Source of the DNA: Propionibacterium sp. oral taxon 192 str. F0372
GTDB lineage: Bacteria > Actinomycetota > Actinomycetes > Propionibacteriales > Propionibacteriaceae
DNA: 64,000 nucleotides
Assembly (NCBI RefSeq): GCF_000413315.1
Contig: NZ_KE340297.1
Location: forward strand, 993,321-1,057,320
Direction of reading: 5' to 3'
In this document: piece after piece, positions 53,994 through 63,476 of the stretch
Layout: every line of letters starts with the position of its first letter
How positions within the stretch are numbered: the first letter of the stretch is position 1
Program-made: the position numbers and the translations under genes
Notes under the pieces: model-generated
What the model was told of the DNA's origin: nothing
The model's database searches: none
Seen by the model: only the letters and a program-made list of their open reading frames with translations

Positions 53994-54764
53994 TCAGTCC
54001 TCAGGAGCTGCTCTGCGGGCTGCGCGACGAGGAGCAGCCACCTCCGCGAATTCCTCCACTGGCTCTTCGACCATGGCCCGGCGTCTCGCCCCGGGTTTGG
54101 GGGCTGCCGGGAGCGCGTCGGAAAACCGGGATGCGGGCGGCAGCGGAGCTTGCGGTGTCGGGGCGGAGAATGCGTACTGCGGTAGGGGCGGGCTGACGTG
54201 CGTGTCGGTATCAGTATCGGTGTCGGTGGGATCAAAGAAGACAGGCTCCTTGATCTGGGTGATCATCGCGGGTTGCTGGGAAGCAGATGGGACCGCGACC
54301 GGCTGTTGCGTGACCTCGGCCGCATCCTCCAGCAGGGCAGTGTCGCGCACGAAGACCACCCAGGATGTGACCATCCCCACTGTCCCGGCCCCCAGCATGG
54401 CGAAGTGGGGGCCCGATCCCTGGCCGGTGAGTACGTCGAACAGGGCAAAACCCATCGGCAGCCCGAAGGCTGCGATGGGTACCACGTGCATCGTCGTGCG
54501 GTCGGTGACTACTGGGGTGCGCCGACCCGACCCTTGCGACATCAGCCAGCCATACCAGCCGATCAACCCCACCCCGACGAGCAGAGCCAGTATGCGCATC
54601 AGCAGTGGGGCGATACCCAGGGCGAAGAAGGCCGCCCCGCATACCACCATGACCACCGAGGACACGAGAAGGATCGACAGCAAGACGATGGCGATCGGGT
54701 GTTTCACCGGATGCGGGGGGATGGTTGACAGCGCATCGCCGTCCGTATTCTGCTTTCCGCGCAT
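53994..54764 (-). CDS. Membrane protein of unknown function
   Basis: The 256-aa product has four predicted helices (about 22-70, 88-110 and 115-135), then a cytoplasmic tail rich in Pro and Ala with an Asp-Thr repeat (DPTDTDTDTDTH) and a basic end (RRAARRAAPED). No family recognised. It is divergent from glnS. Confidence 0.6.
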   Translation of the reverse strand: MRGKQNTDGDALSTIPPHPVKHPIAIVLLSILLVSSVVMVVCGAAFFALGIAPLLMRILALLVGVGLIGWYGWLMSQGSGRRTPVVTDRTTMHVVPIAAFGLPMGFALFDVLTGQGSGPHFAMLGAGTVGMVTSWVVFVRDTALLEDAAEVTQQPVAVPSASQQPAMITQIKEPVFFDPTDTDTDTDTHVSPPLPQYAFSAPTPQAPLPPASRFSDALPAAPKPGARRRAMVEEPVEEFAEVAAPRRAARRAAPED

Positions 54765-54976
54765 GAATTTCCCCCTTCCCTGTGACCACCCATAGTAGTT
54801 CGCGTGGCGACGAAGGGCACGGGTCCGTTACGCCGGGTGCGTATTTCGGCTGGTCAGCATGGAGAATTGGGCTCTCGGAGAGGTTGAGGTCCTGGTTTGT
54901 GGCGGTGCTCGGTCATCGTGGATACCCCGGCGGTCAGTCACCGGCCCGGGCGCTGTGCACCGGTAGAATCCTGTTC

Positions 54977-56653
54977 ATGAGTGAGACCGTGTCCTCGGCC
55001 GGGGATTTCATCAATGAGATCGTGCGCGCTGACAATGCTGCCGGTACCTACTCCGGCCGGGTTCAGACCCGGTTTCCACCCGAACCGAACGGTTACCTGC
55101 ACATCGGCCACGCCAAGGCGATCACCGTCGACTTCGATACCGCAGCCAACCACGGCGGGGTGTGCAATCTGCGGTTCGACGATACGAATCCCGACACCGA
55201 GGACACCGAATTCGTCGACTCGATCCTCGGTGACATCCAGTGGCTCGGTTTCCAGCCCAACGAGATCTTCTACGCATCCGACTACTTCGAGCAGCTCTAC
55301 CAGTGGGCCGAGTACCTGATCGGTGAGGGTAAGGCCTATGTCGATGACCAAGATGGGGAGACCATCTCCGCCCAGCGCGGTGGTTACGGCAAACCCGGCA
55401 TCGAATCCCCGTTCCGGAACCGCGACGCAGCCGAGAACCTTGATCTGTTCCGTCGCATGCGGGCCGGGGAATTCCCCGACGGCTCACGGGTACTGCGCGC
55501 GAAGATCGACATGAATGCCGAGAACATGCAATTGCGCGACCCGGTGCTCTATCGCATCCGCCGCGGTCACCACCACCGCACCCACGATGCTTGGGTGATC
55601 TACCCCACCTACGACTGGGCGCACGGTCAATCCGATGCCGTCGAAGGAGTCACGCATTCGCTGTGTACTCTCGAATTTGTCTCCCACCGCCCGCTCTACC
55701 AATGGTGCCTTGATCAACTCCCGCTACTTGGCGACAAGCCGAAACAGATTGAATTCGCGCGCCTGGAGTTGACCTGCACCGTCACCTCGAAGCGTCGGCT
55801 GGCCAAACTCGTCGCCGACGGGGTGGTTGACGGATGGGACGACCCGCGGATGCCCACCCTGTCCGGGCTGCGTAAGCGGGGCTACCCGGCCTCGGCGATC
55901 CGCACCTTCTGCCGGGCAATGGGGGTTTCGAAGACCAACTCCCGCCAGGCCATTGAGGAACTTGAAGCCTATGTGCGTCGTGACCTCAACGCCACGGCTC
56001 AGCGCCGGATGGCGGTGTTGCGCCCGCTCAAGGTGACGATCACGAACTGGCCTGCGGGCCAAGTGGAGCACTTCGAGGTGGCCAACAACCCGGAGAATCC
56101 TGACGACGGCACTCGCCAGGTGGCCTTCAGCGGTGAGTTGTGGATCGAGCGCGAGGATTTCGCCTTGGAGCCCCCGCCGAAATTCTTCCGGCTGTCGGTT
56201 GGCCGAGAGGTACGGCTGCGCGGCGCCTATTTCATCACCGCCACCGAAGCGATTACCGACGAGTCAGGTGAGGTCGTCGAGGTACTGGCCACCTACGACC
56301 CGCAGACCCGTGGTGGCAATGCCCCCGATGGGCGCAAGGTGAAGTCCACGATGCATTGGGTTTCGGCGCCCCATGCCGTCGAGGCGAGTGTCGCCCTTTA
56401 CGACCGATTGTTTACCGCAGCCCTGCCAGGCGAGGCCACCGGCGAACCCCTCGACGATCTCAACCCCAATTCCCGGGAGTTGCTCACCGGGTGTCAAATG
56501 GAGGCCGCCCTTACCGAGACCGTTCCCGGCCAGGTGGTCCAGTTTGAGCGGCTCGGCTATTTCGCCCCCGACCCTGACAAATCCATGTACTTCCATCGCA
56601 CTGTCGGCCTGCGTGATGAGTGGGCCGCCATCCAGAAACGAGGCGGAAAATGA
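54977..56653 (+). CDS. glnS: Glutaminyl-tRNA synthetase
   Basis: From ATG 54977 the product is 558 aa; the frame stays open upstream but GlnRS homology starts here. The class I motif PNGYLHIGHAK (about 38-48) and TSKRRLAKLV, the KMSKS equivalent, are present, as are the GlnRS-specific FDDTNPDTED and the two anticodon-binding beta-barrels. It charges tRNA-Gln directly. Many actinobacteria instead use the GatCAB route, so the gene is a useful lineage marker. Confidence 0.96.
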   Translation: MSETVSSAGDFINEIVRADNAAGTYSGRVQTRFPPEPNGYLHIGHAKAITVDFDTAANHGGVCNLRFDDTNPDTEDTEFVDSILGDIQWLGFQPNEIFYASDYFEQLYQWAEYLIGEGKAYVDDQDGETISAQRGGYGKPGIESPFRNRDAAENLDLFRRMRAGEFPDGSRVLRAKIDMNAENMQLRDPVLYRIRRGHHHRTHDAWVIYPTYDWAHGQSDAVEGVTHSLCTLEFVSHRPLYQWCLDQLPLLGDKPKQIEFARLELTCTVTSKRRLAKLVADGVVDGWDDPRMPTLSGLRKRGYPASAIRTFCRAMGVSKTNSRQAIEELEAYVRRDLNATAQRRMAVLRPLKVTITNWPAGQVEHFEVANNPENPDDGTRQVAFSGELWIEREDFALEPPPKFFRLSVGREVRLRGAYFITATEAITDESGEVVEVLATYDPQTRGGNAPDGRKVKSTMHWVSAPHAVEASVALYDRLFTAALPGEATGEPLDDLNPNSRELLTGCQMEAALTETVPGQVVQFERLGYFAPDPDKSMYFHRTVGLRDEWAAIQKRGGK

Positions 56654-57063
56654 TCCAGCGCATCAACCCTGAGGCATTGAGCATCTCCCCGGTTTACTCC
56701 CAGGCCGTGCTGGTGTCGGGTGCCCAGTTGCTGTTCATCGGTGGTCAAAATGCGGTACGCGAGGGCGCAATCATCGGCGATGCGCTCGCCCAGACCCGGG
56801 TCTGCTTGCAGAATGTGGTGGTCTGCTTGCAGGAGGTCGGCGCGGCGGTGTCCGACCTGGTCAGCATGGAGATCAAGATCGTTTCGGAGGTTGATGCTCG
56901 CTCCTGCGCCCGGGTCGCCGCGGAATTCCTCGATGGAGTCACCCCGGCCATCTCGGTGTCGATCGTTGCTGGGCTCGTTGTGCCCGGCGCCTTGGTCGAG
57001 ATCTCTGCGGTGGCCGCCGTCGACGATGTCTCAGAGACCACCTGGATGGGCCGTGAGAGGTGA
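56650..57063 (+). CDS. RidA/YjgF-family protein lacking the catalytic Arg
   Basis: From ATG 56650 (4-nt overlap with glnS) the product is 137 aa. SQAVLVSGAQLLFIGGQNAV, LAQTRVCLQNVVVCL and GALVEISAVAAV are RidA blocks. Deaminating RidA proteins have an Arg in the xARSxVxVxxLP segment; here it reads TPAISVSIVAGL, with Ile, so 2-aminoacrylate deaminase activity is not expected. It may be one of the non-canonical Rid subgroups. Confidence 0.85.
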   Translation: MIQRINPEALSISPVYSQAVLVSGAQLLFIGGQNAVREGAIIGDALAQTRVCLQNVVVCLQEVGAAVSDLVSMEIKIVSEVDARSCARVAAEFLDGVTPAISVSIVAGLVVPGALVEISAVAAVDDVSETTWMGRER

Positions 57064-57334
57064 GCCGCGCATACTGCGTGAGCGGATGATCTGATGTGGC
57101 GCTGAGTTTCGGGATGACCGGCCGAAGCCGTGCGATACATTTACGTATCGGCTGCCAATATCTCCGGATTGTTGCCAGAGGGCCTTGAAATGCCTAGTCA
57201 AAAGGTGATCAGAAGGGGTCGAAGAGGGGTCTCACAGAAGGCGTAATTTCCCCAATCTGCTAAACTAGCATCGTCACAAGTCGCGGACCAAGGTGGCCCG
57301 CTGGTCCATGCGGACAACAGCACGAGGACGGTTC

Positions 57335-57859
57335 ATGAAGTTCCAAGTCGGTAAGACAGTCATCCACCCGCATCACGGCCCTGCCGCGGTGGCGAACGTC
57401 TTGACCCGCACGGTGAAAGGTAAAGAGGTCGAGTACGTCGAACTGGAGGTCGTGGCCTCCAAACTGCGCGTCTCCCTGCCTATCTCGAAGGCGGAAGAGA
57501 TCGGTATCCGCTCCGTTGCCGGGGCCGAGGAACTTGATCGCTTGGCCGAGGTCCTGTCTGGTCCGACAGTCTCTGAGGAGCCCCAGTGGTCGCGTCGCTA
57601 TAAGGCGACCCGCGCATCCATCGCATCCGGTGATCCGCTGCAGTTGGCCGCCGTGGTGCGTGATTTGGTCCGTCGTCGTGAGCGCGGTTCGCTGTCTCTC
57701 GGTGAGAAGGACCTGCTCAAGGAAGCTTCGGCCCCGCTGCTCGCGGAGATCGCCCTGGCAGTCGATGTCACCGAGGAGACCGCTCGCGAGATCACGTTCA
57801 ACATGATCATGGAGGAGTCTCGCGAGGCCTTGGATGCCTTGGCAGCCCAGACTGTCTGA
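57335..57859 (+). CDS. carD: CarD-family transcriptional regulator
   Basis: From ATG 57335 the product is 174 aa. An N-terminal RNA-polymerase-interacting Tudor-like domain (FQVGKTVIHPHHGPAAVANV, KGKEVEYVELEV) is followed by the DNA-binding helical domain with the WSRRYKA motif (about 87-93). CarD stabilises open complexes at rRNA and other promoters in actinobacteria. A TAAACT -10-like box lies at 57261-57266. Confidence 0.94.
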   Translation: MKFQVGKTVIHPHHGPAAVANVLTRTVKGKEVEYVELEVVASKLRVSLPISKAEEIGIRSVAGAEELDRLAEVLSGPTVSEEPQWSRRYKATRASIASGDPLQLAAVVRDLVRRRERGSLSLGEKDLLKEASAPLLAEIALAVDVTEETAREITFNMIMEESREALDALAAQTV

Positions 57860-57880
57860 TCCCTACCCTCACGTTGCATC

Positions 57881-59074
57881 ATGACTCCCGGCATCGTACT
57901 CGACCTAGTTTTGGTTGCCGTCATGGTGGTCTGGGGCGTGTCTGGGTGGCGGCGTGGAGCCTTGGCTGCGGTGCTTGGGGTAGCCGGAGTCATCGGTGGT
58001 GGCTGGTTCGGATTGTGGATTGGCCCCAAGTTGCTGGAACTGCTGCCAGAACTTGCTGGGCAGCGCGGTTTCCGTCTGATCGCCCTCACCGCAATGTTCC
58101 TGGCAGGGGTCGGTATTGGCAGCAAGCTGGCGGCCATCCTGCACAATAAAGTCGGCTCCGATGAGCCTGCCCGCGGCATTGATGCCGCATTGGGGGCTGT
58201 CGCCAATGTATTCGTCGTCGTGATCGCATCGTGGTTCTTCATCGTCGCGGTGCGGCCTTTCGCCACCCCGACCGTCCAATCGGCCATCGACGGCTCCCGG
58301 ATTCACGCCACCATTGACTCGTTTATCCCCGAGCAGTTCTCCGAGTTGGCCACCCGGACCGTTCAGGACTTGGTCGCCCACTTGCCGGTGGTTTTCGGCG
58401 GGGTTGACCCTGTCTTGCCGACAGAGGAATCCGATGCGGGCATAGTGAACGACCCGCAGGTGCTGGGCGTGGCGGCCTCAGTGGTCGAGGTTGCCACCCG
58501 CTCACCTGCCTGTGTCAGCGATTCCACCGGTTCGGGGTGGGTGGTCTCGCCCGGACGGGTGGTGACCAATGCCCATGTCGTCGCAGGTTCCCGCTCCCTT
58601 ACGGTGGCCCGCGCCACCGGGGGCGGTGCGCTGTCGGCCACAGTCGTTGCCCTTGACCCGGATCTCGACGTGGCAGTGCTGGCCGTCGACGGACTCGACG
58701 CCCCCGCGCTTCCCCGCGCACCCCAGCCATTGGCAGCGGGTGCCGATGCCGTGGCCGCGGGATTTCCATGGGGTGGGCCCTACCATTTGTCCCCTGGCAG
58801 AATCCGGGGAACCCTCGTTGAGCAGTCCACGGACATCTACGGCGGCGAGGGTGTGGCCCGGGAGATCTACGCGGTGCGCGGCACGGTTCGTCCCGGCAAT
58901 TCGGGTGGCCCGCTGGTGGACACCGACGGTCATGTGATTGGCACGGTCTTCGCTATGTCGCTGAGCGACCCGGAAACTGGTTATGCGCTTACCGACGCGG
59001 CTACCGCCACCCTGCTTGACCAGGCCCCCTCGCTCACCTGGGAAGTGGATACCGGGGACTGTCCGGCTGGGTGA
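57881..59074 (+). CDS. MarP-like membrane serine protease
   Basis: The 397-aa product joins four N-terminal membrane helices (CvpA-like, about 5-125) to a trypsin-fold protease: His in TNAHVVAG (about 230), Asp in DPDLDVAVL and Ser in RPGNSGGPL (about 345). Cys in SPACVS and the C-terminal GDCPAG could form the disulfide known in MarP. The protease faces outward and helps withstand acid and oxidative stress in mycobacteria. Confidence 0.9.
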   Translation: MTPGIVLDLVLVAVMVVWGVSGWRRGALAAVLGVAGVIGGGWFGLWIGPKLLELLPELAGQRGFRLIALTAMFLAGVGIGSKLAAILHNKVGSDEPARGIDAALGAVANVFVVVIASWFFIVAVRPFATPTVQSAIDGSRIHATIDSFIPEQFSELATRTVQDLVAHLPVVFGGVDPVLPTEESDAGIVNDPQVLGVAASVVEVATRSPACVSDSTGSGWVVSPGRVVTNAHVVAGSRSLTVARATGGGALSATVVALDPDLDVAVLAVDGLDAPALPRAPQPLAAGADAVAAGFPWGGPYHLSPGRIRGTLVEQSTDIYGGEGVAREIYAVRGTVRPGNSGGPLVDTDGHVIGTVFAMSLSDPETGYALTDAATATLLDQAPSLTWEVDTGDCPAG

Positions 59075-59232
59075 GGTTTGGACCAATTGGGTGCTCGGGG
59101 ATCTTCTATCTCGCGGGGGTGGTCTTCCTGGGCGTTCAGGGTGTTCTTCCGCCCAGGAATTTACAAGAAACTTGTTTCCAAAATGGTCCGCAGAGGGATG
59201 ACATCCTGGATAGTGATGCCGAGAATAGCCCC

Positions 59233-60510
59233 ATGAGCGAGTCACGAGTTGTCATTATCGGTGGAGGCTTCGCAGGGCTGCATGCGGCCAGGGCACTGAC
59301 GGCCACCGGTCACGAGGTCACCATCATCGACCGTCATGCCTACACAACCTTCCAACCGTTGCTCTACCAGGTGGCTTCCGGCGGGCTGAACCCCGGCGAC
59401 GTCACCTACTCGCTGCGCCGCTGGGCCTCAAACGATTCTTCCCACTTGGCCAGCTTCCGTCGGGCGACGGTTACCGGGATCGACTTCGACAACAAGCAGG
59501 TCATCGTCTCCCGGGGCAAGCCGGTTTCCTACGACAAGCTGGTTATCACCGCGGGTGTCGGTGCCAACTACTTCGGCATCCCGGGGGCGGCCGAGAACAC
59601 CAAGCTCATCTACACCCGCGGTCAGGCTCTTGAGGTGCGCGACATCATCTTCACCGGCCTGGAACTGATGGCCGCTCAAGGCGACCCCAACAAACGGTTC
59701 ACTGCGGTCGTCGTCGGTGGCGGGCCCACCGGGGTGGAGACCGCCGGTGCGCTCGCCGAGATGAAGACCCAAGCCCTTCCGGTGCTCTACCCCGAGACCA
59801 CCGTCGACACCTTCCACGTGGTGCTCGTCGAGATGTCCGACCGGCTGCTTAGCCCCTTCGACCGTCGGCTCCAGCGCTACACCCATCGGGAACTGTCGCG
59901 CATCGGGGTGGACGTGCGGCTGAACACAGCGGTGAAGGAAGTCTTCCCGGATCACGTCGAACTCGCCGACGGCGGTACCCTCGATTCCGACATCGTCATC
60001 TGGGCTTCTGGCGTGGCCGCCCATCGCGCTGTGTCAGACTGGGGCCTGCCGCAGGGCCGCGGCGGACGGGTCCTGGTCGACAACACCCAGCAGGTGATCG
60101 GTCGGCCCGGTGTCTATGCCGCCGGTGATGTCTGCTTGTGCGAGGAGAATCCGGTTCCCCAGCTTGCCCAGCCGGCTATCCAGCAGGGCCAGCTGGTGGC
60201 CCGCAACATCATCAATGCCGAGAAAGCCCTGCCTTTGGAGGAGTTCTCCTACATCGACAAGGGCACCATGGCCACCATCGGTCGCAATGCAGCCGTGGTG
60301 CAGTTGCCCAACGGGATCAAGCTCACCGGTTTCGCTGCGTGGGCGATGTGGGTGGCCGTTCACCTGATGACCCTTCTGGGGGGCCGCAACCGGATCACAG
60401 CAATGATCAACATGCTGGTCCGTTACTTCGCATGGCCGAAGTCCGCAGCAGGGATCATCGGCGACTTCGCGGATTCCCCGGCTACCCTTGCCGCCCGTGA
60501 GGACGACTGA
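59233..60510 (+). CDS. Type II NADH dehydrogenase (NDH-2)
   Basis: From ATG 59233 the product is 425 aa; the open frame further upstream is not family-like. FAD-binding GGGFAGLHAAR (about 9-19), NAD-binding VVGGGPTGVETAG (about 160-172), the quinone-site AQPAIQQGQ and GVYAAGDVC are all present. A C-terminal membrane-associating helix (GFAAWAMWVAVHLMTLLGG) follows. It passes electrons from NADH to quinone without pumping protons. Confidence 0.93.
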   Translation: MSESRVVIIGGGFAGLHAARALTATGHEVTIIDRHAYTTFQPLLYQVASGGLNPGDVTYSLRRWASNDSSHLASFRRATVTGIDFDNKQVIVSRGKPVSYDKLVITAGVGANYFGIPGAAENTKLIYTRGQALEVRDIIFTGLELMAAQGDPNKRFTAVVVGGGPTGVETAGALAEMKTQALPVLYPETTVDTFHVVLVEMSDRLLSPFDRRLQRYTHRELSRIGVDVRLNTAVKEVFPDHVELADGGTLDSDIVIWASGVAAHRAVSDWGLPQGRGGRVLVDNTQQVIGRPGVYAAGDVCLCEENPVPQLAQPAIQQGQLVARNIINAEKALPLEEFSYIDKGTMATIGRNAAVVQLPNGIKLTGFAAWAMWVAVHLMTLLGGRNRITAMINMLVRYFAWPKSAAGIIGDFADSPATLAAREDD

Positions 60511-60547
60511 AGTTTTTGGGCGGAAAGTGGCTCAGTGGTGTGGCAGA

Positions 60548-61735
60548 TCACTGGTGTTGCAGGATCTCTGGATCGACGGCGGCGGCCTGCAATTCGTCCC
60601 AGACCTTCTGATGACCAGGATCGGTGCCAACCGACCATCGTGAGGGCATCCGGGATGGCACCTGCTGCAGGCCTAGGAGATCCACGGCGGCGTGCCAGCC
60701 GACGACCACGTGACCCCGGTTGGTGTGCAGATCCAGATACTCGACCTCGGGCAACAGAATTCCTGCCCGGATGTCATCGGAGGTGATGGTCGTGGCTGTC
60801 GGGTTGAGTGCCTCACCGGTCAGGCTGGCGAGAGGAGCCGTGGCGGTGAGTTCATCCGGATGCCCTTCCGGAATCGCGTACTGGTTGCGCACGAAAAGTC
60901 GTCGCTGCACCCAAGAGCGATGGGCCAGTGGGTTACTCGGCTGGTGCCAGGGCACCAGCGAACCGTTCTCGTGGACGAGGGCGAACGGGGCCATCGCTTG
61001 TCTGTCATCAAGGTAATGGTCGAGGGCATATTCCAGGGCCGCTTCGATGGCTGTCTCGTCGGCTTCGGGAAGGACGAACATTTCGTTACGTTCCACCGGG
61101 AACACGAGCTGACGGGAGCGGACCCGGAGACGGTTTGCGACGGTGCGGATCGGTTTGGCGAAGGTGCGAGGGAAAACTAACCAGGAGGGTTGGTAGCCGT
61201 ACGGTGATACGAAGAATAACCCGCCTTGTCCAGTCGCACCTATGGGCATCACCCGGGTCATCATCCCGGAGCGGAGCAGGTTTTTCCTGGCAACCTCGAA
61301 CAGGCGCTCATCGGAGACATCCCATGTGGTCGCACTAGCCCTGTTCAGCAGGCTTGTCGCCTCCGGATGATCGACTCCGATGATCTCGGCACAATGGGAG
61401 ACGAGGGGGCGGGCAACCACCCCGCCACGGGCCATAGCATCCTGGAGCAAGCCCACGGGTCGCACTAGGGGCATGAGCCGCTCCCACGGAGGCTCTGGCT
61501 GCTGCTCTGCGTTGTCGATGAGGAATTTTTGCAGGTGGTGGACGGTGATGCGCACCCGCTCGGCGAAAGGCAGACCGCGGCTGTCGCGCTCGGGGGCGCT
61601 GCACCAGAACTCGGCGGGTTCCTCGCGGCCCTGTTCACGCACATGAACGCAAACGGATTTGGTGATGGTGATCTCCGCCGTGGGGTATACCTCACGGGCT
61701 GCGGCGGCCAGCACCTTCTCGAAATCTTCTTCCAT
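60548..61735 (-). CDS. Protein of unknown function (395 aa)
   Basis: From ATG 61735 the product is 395 aa, soluble and acidic. Notable stretches are EFWCSAPERDSRGLPFAERV, GGLFFVSPYGYQPSWLVFPR and HTNRGHVVVGWHAAVDLLGL. I recognise no family or catalytic motif. It lies 124 bp downstream of the AAA ATPase gene on the same strand and may share its transcript. Confidence 0.6.
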   Translation of the reverse strand: MEEDFEKVLAAAAREVYPTAEITITKSVCVHVREQGREEPAEFWCSAPERDSRGLPFAERVRITVHHLQKFLIDNAEQQPEPPWERLMPLVRPVGLLQDAMARGGVVARPLVSHCAEIIGVDHPEATSLLNRASATTWDVSDERLFEVARKNLLRSGMMTRVMPIGATGQGGLFFVSPYGYQPSWLVFPRTFAKPIRTVANRLRVRSRQLVFPVERNEMFVLPEADETAIEAALEYALDHYLDDRQAMAPFALVHENGSLVPWHQPSNPLAHRSWVQRRLFVRNQYAIPEGHPDELTATAPLASLTGEALNPTATTITSDDIRAGILLPEVEYLDLHTNRGHVVVGWHAAVDLLGLQQVPSRMPSRWSVGTDPGHQKVWDELQAAAVDPEILQHQ

Positions 61736-61858
61736 GCTGTTCAGCTTAATTGCTGTGGTGTCTTCATGCGGTGTCCGCCATTGATCGTGGGAACCATGGA
61801 ATCCGGCAGGGTGATGAAGGTTACCATTCACCGGGTGCCGGATTTAGTGATACTGGAA

Positions 61859-62599
61859 TCAGTTCAAGTGGCGAAGGAAAGTATGAGGATCAGCGAGGAA
61901 ATGCCGTTCCCCGCTCACCAAGTCAAGATCGGCCCATTCCCGCGGGGTGATTCCGTCGGCGTCAAATTGCAGGATTCTCGCCCCCGGTATTGCCGCTAGT
62001 ACTGGAGAATGGGTGGCGAGCAGAAGCTGGACGCCTGTTGCGCGGGACAGTTCAGTGAACATGGCCAGCATCCGCAGCGAGGAATTGAAAGACAGCGCCG
62101 ATTCCACCTCGTCGAAGACATAGAGCCCTGGTTTGGGCTCACCGTTATTGGCGAAACAGCGCATGGTGATGATCTCCCAGAAGGCTTCACCGTGGCTGCG
62201 CTCGTGCAATCTCGGGGAGATGTTCGTCCGTTCCAAGTAAGTGAACAGTCCGTGCATCGTCTCGGCCCGGAAGAAATAGCCCCACCGCGATGCCGTGGCT
62301 CCCCGGGACAAGGTGAGGTGCTGCGCTAGCACTGATTCACTGCGCCGGGTGGTGTGCATTGCTCCGGTAGACCCGCCTTCGGGGTTAAGCCCGAAGGCCT
62401 CTGCGATCGCTTCGGTGATGGTTGACTTACCCGAACCGTTGTCCCCGACGAGAACGGTGCAGGAGGTGAGCCTCAGCGGTTCGGTGAACAACTGGGCGAC
62501 GGCTGGGATGGTGAACGGCCAGTGGGATGGATCCCGGGGGGTGCTGTTCCCGGATACTGAGCGTATCGGCTGGTTAAGTTCAGCCATCCATCCGCCCAT
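61859..62599 (-). CDS. AAA/ABC-type ATPase (single-domain)
   Basis: The 246-aa product (ATG 62599; ATG 62587 is an alternative) has Walker A GDNGSGKST (about 53-61), a signature-like RSHGEAFW (about 134) and Walker B LYVFDEVESAL (about 159-169). LLATHSPVLAAIPGA is the switch region. It is of the small RecF/SMC-like group often encoded beside unrelated partners. The function is unknown. Confidence 0.82.
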   Translation of the reverse strand: MGGWMAELNQPIRSVSGNSTPRDPSHWPFTIPAVAQLFTEPLRLTSCTVLVGDNGSGKSTITEAIAEAFGLNPEGGSTGAMHTTRRSESVLAQHLTLSRGATASRWGYFFRAETMHGLFTYLERTNISPRLHERSHGEAFWEIITMRCFANNGEPKPGLYVFDEVESALSFNSSLRMLAMFTELSRATGVQLLLATHSPVLAAIPGARILQFDADGITPREWADLDLVSGERHFLADPHTFLRHLN

Positions 62600-62946
62600 G
62601 CCGCCACCCTACATGCTGAATCAGCCTCGCTTCCGGGATGCAGTTGTGTACTGTGCACAACCATCCGGATACCTACAGCCCGGGATGTCCACAACTGTGC
62701 ACATCCCTGTGGAAGCATGATTGAAGTCGGAATGGCAAGCGGTGATGCGTGTATCACGTGTGTGTAGTTACACCGATGTGGTTATCCCCAGATGTGTACA
62801 ACTTTGTGGAAAAGCTGTGATCCCTGAGTCCTTGCTGGCTACTGTTGACGAGTAGGGGTCCCGCCCCATGCCGACTCGGTTCTGCTCTAGATCGTTCCCC
62901 GGTACGTCCTGTATTCCGAGATGCCCCCAGTACGGAAGGAACTGTG
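62600..62946. other. Intergenic region with DnaA-box-like 9-mers
   Basis: Between the ATPase and the GNAT gene. Box-like sites, each one mismatch from TTATCCACA or TTGTCCACA: 62652-62660 (minus, TTGTGCACA), 62685-62693 (plus, ATGTCCACA), 62782-62790 (plus, TTATCCCCA) and 62805-62813 (minus, TTTTCCACA). No dnaA or dnaN is in the window, so this is not shown to be the origin. The promoter of the GNAT gene must also be here. Confidence 0.45.
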
Positions 62947-63432
62947 ATGGAATACCTTGTCAGGCCGATCCAGCCGGAGGAATACGGCATGCTGGCCGAT
63001 TTTTGCTATGAGGCGATCTTTGTTCCCGAAGGGGTCGAGCCCCCGCCCCGGTCAATCGTCGAATTGCCCGAATTGCGGATCTACCACGAGAACTTCGGAG
63101 GCCCTGATGACCATGGCATGGTGGCTGAGGTCGACGGACAGGTAGCCGGGGCGGTGTGGTTGCGGATCATGAACGACTACGGCCATGTGGATGATGCCAT
63201 GCCATCTTTGTCCATCGCCCTGCTTCCCAGATACCGCGGCCAGGGTGTGGGGACCGCGCTGTTGACTGCGATATTGGCGAAGGCCAGCGAGGCTGGGTAC
63301 CCGGGTGTCTCCTTGTCAGTGCAGAAGGCGAACCCGGCTCACCGGCTCTATCGCCGGTGTGGGTTCGAAGAAGTCGTGCGGAACGAGGAGGAGTTCATCA
63401 TGGTTCGCCCCTTGGTCAACCCTGAGAAGTGA
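62947..63432 (+). CDS. GNAT-family N-acetyltransferase
   Basis: From ATG 62947 (GGAAGGAACTG upstream) the product is 161 aa. The acetyl-CoA binding motif A reads LSIALLPRYRGQGVGTALLT (about 93-112) and motif B NPAHRLYRRCGFEEV. The acceptor is unknown. Confidence 0.92.
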   Translation: MEYLVRPIQPEEYGMLADFCYEAIFVPEGVEPPPRSIVELPELRIYHENFGGPDDHGMVAEVDGQVAGAVWLRIMNDYGHVDDAMPSLSIALLPRYRGQGVGTALLTAILAKASEAGYPGVSLSVQKANPAHRLYRRCGFEEVVRNEEEFIMVRPLVNPEK

Positions 63433-63476
63433 TCGACCGGATGTATTTTTCTACACTGTAGATTTACGGTGGTCCC

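Noticed and set aside
62640-62820. Calling this region oriC
   Set aside because: No dnaA, dnaN, rpmH or recF in the window and the box matches are imperfect, so only box-like sites are reported.
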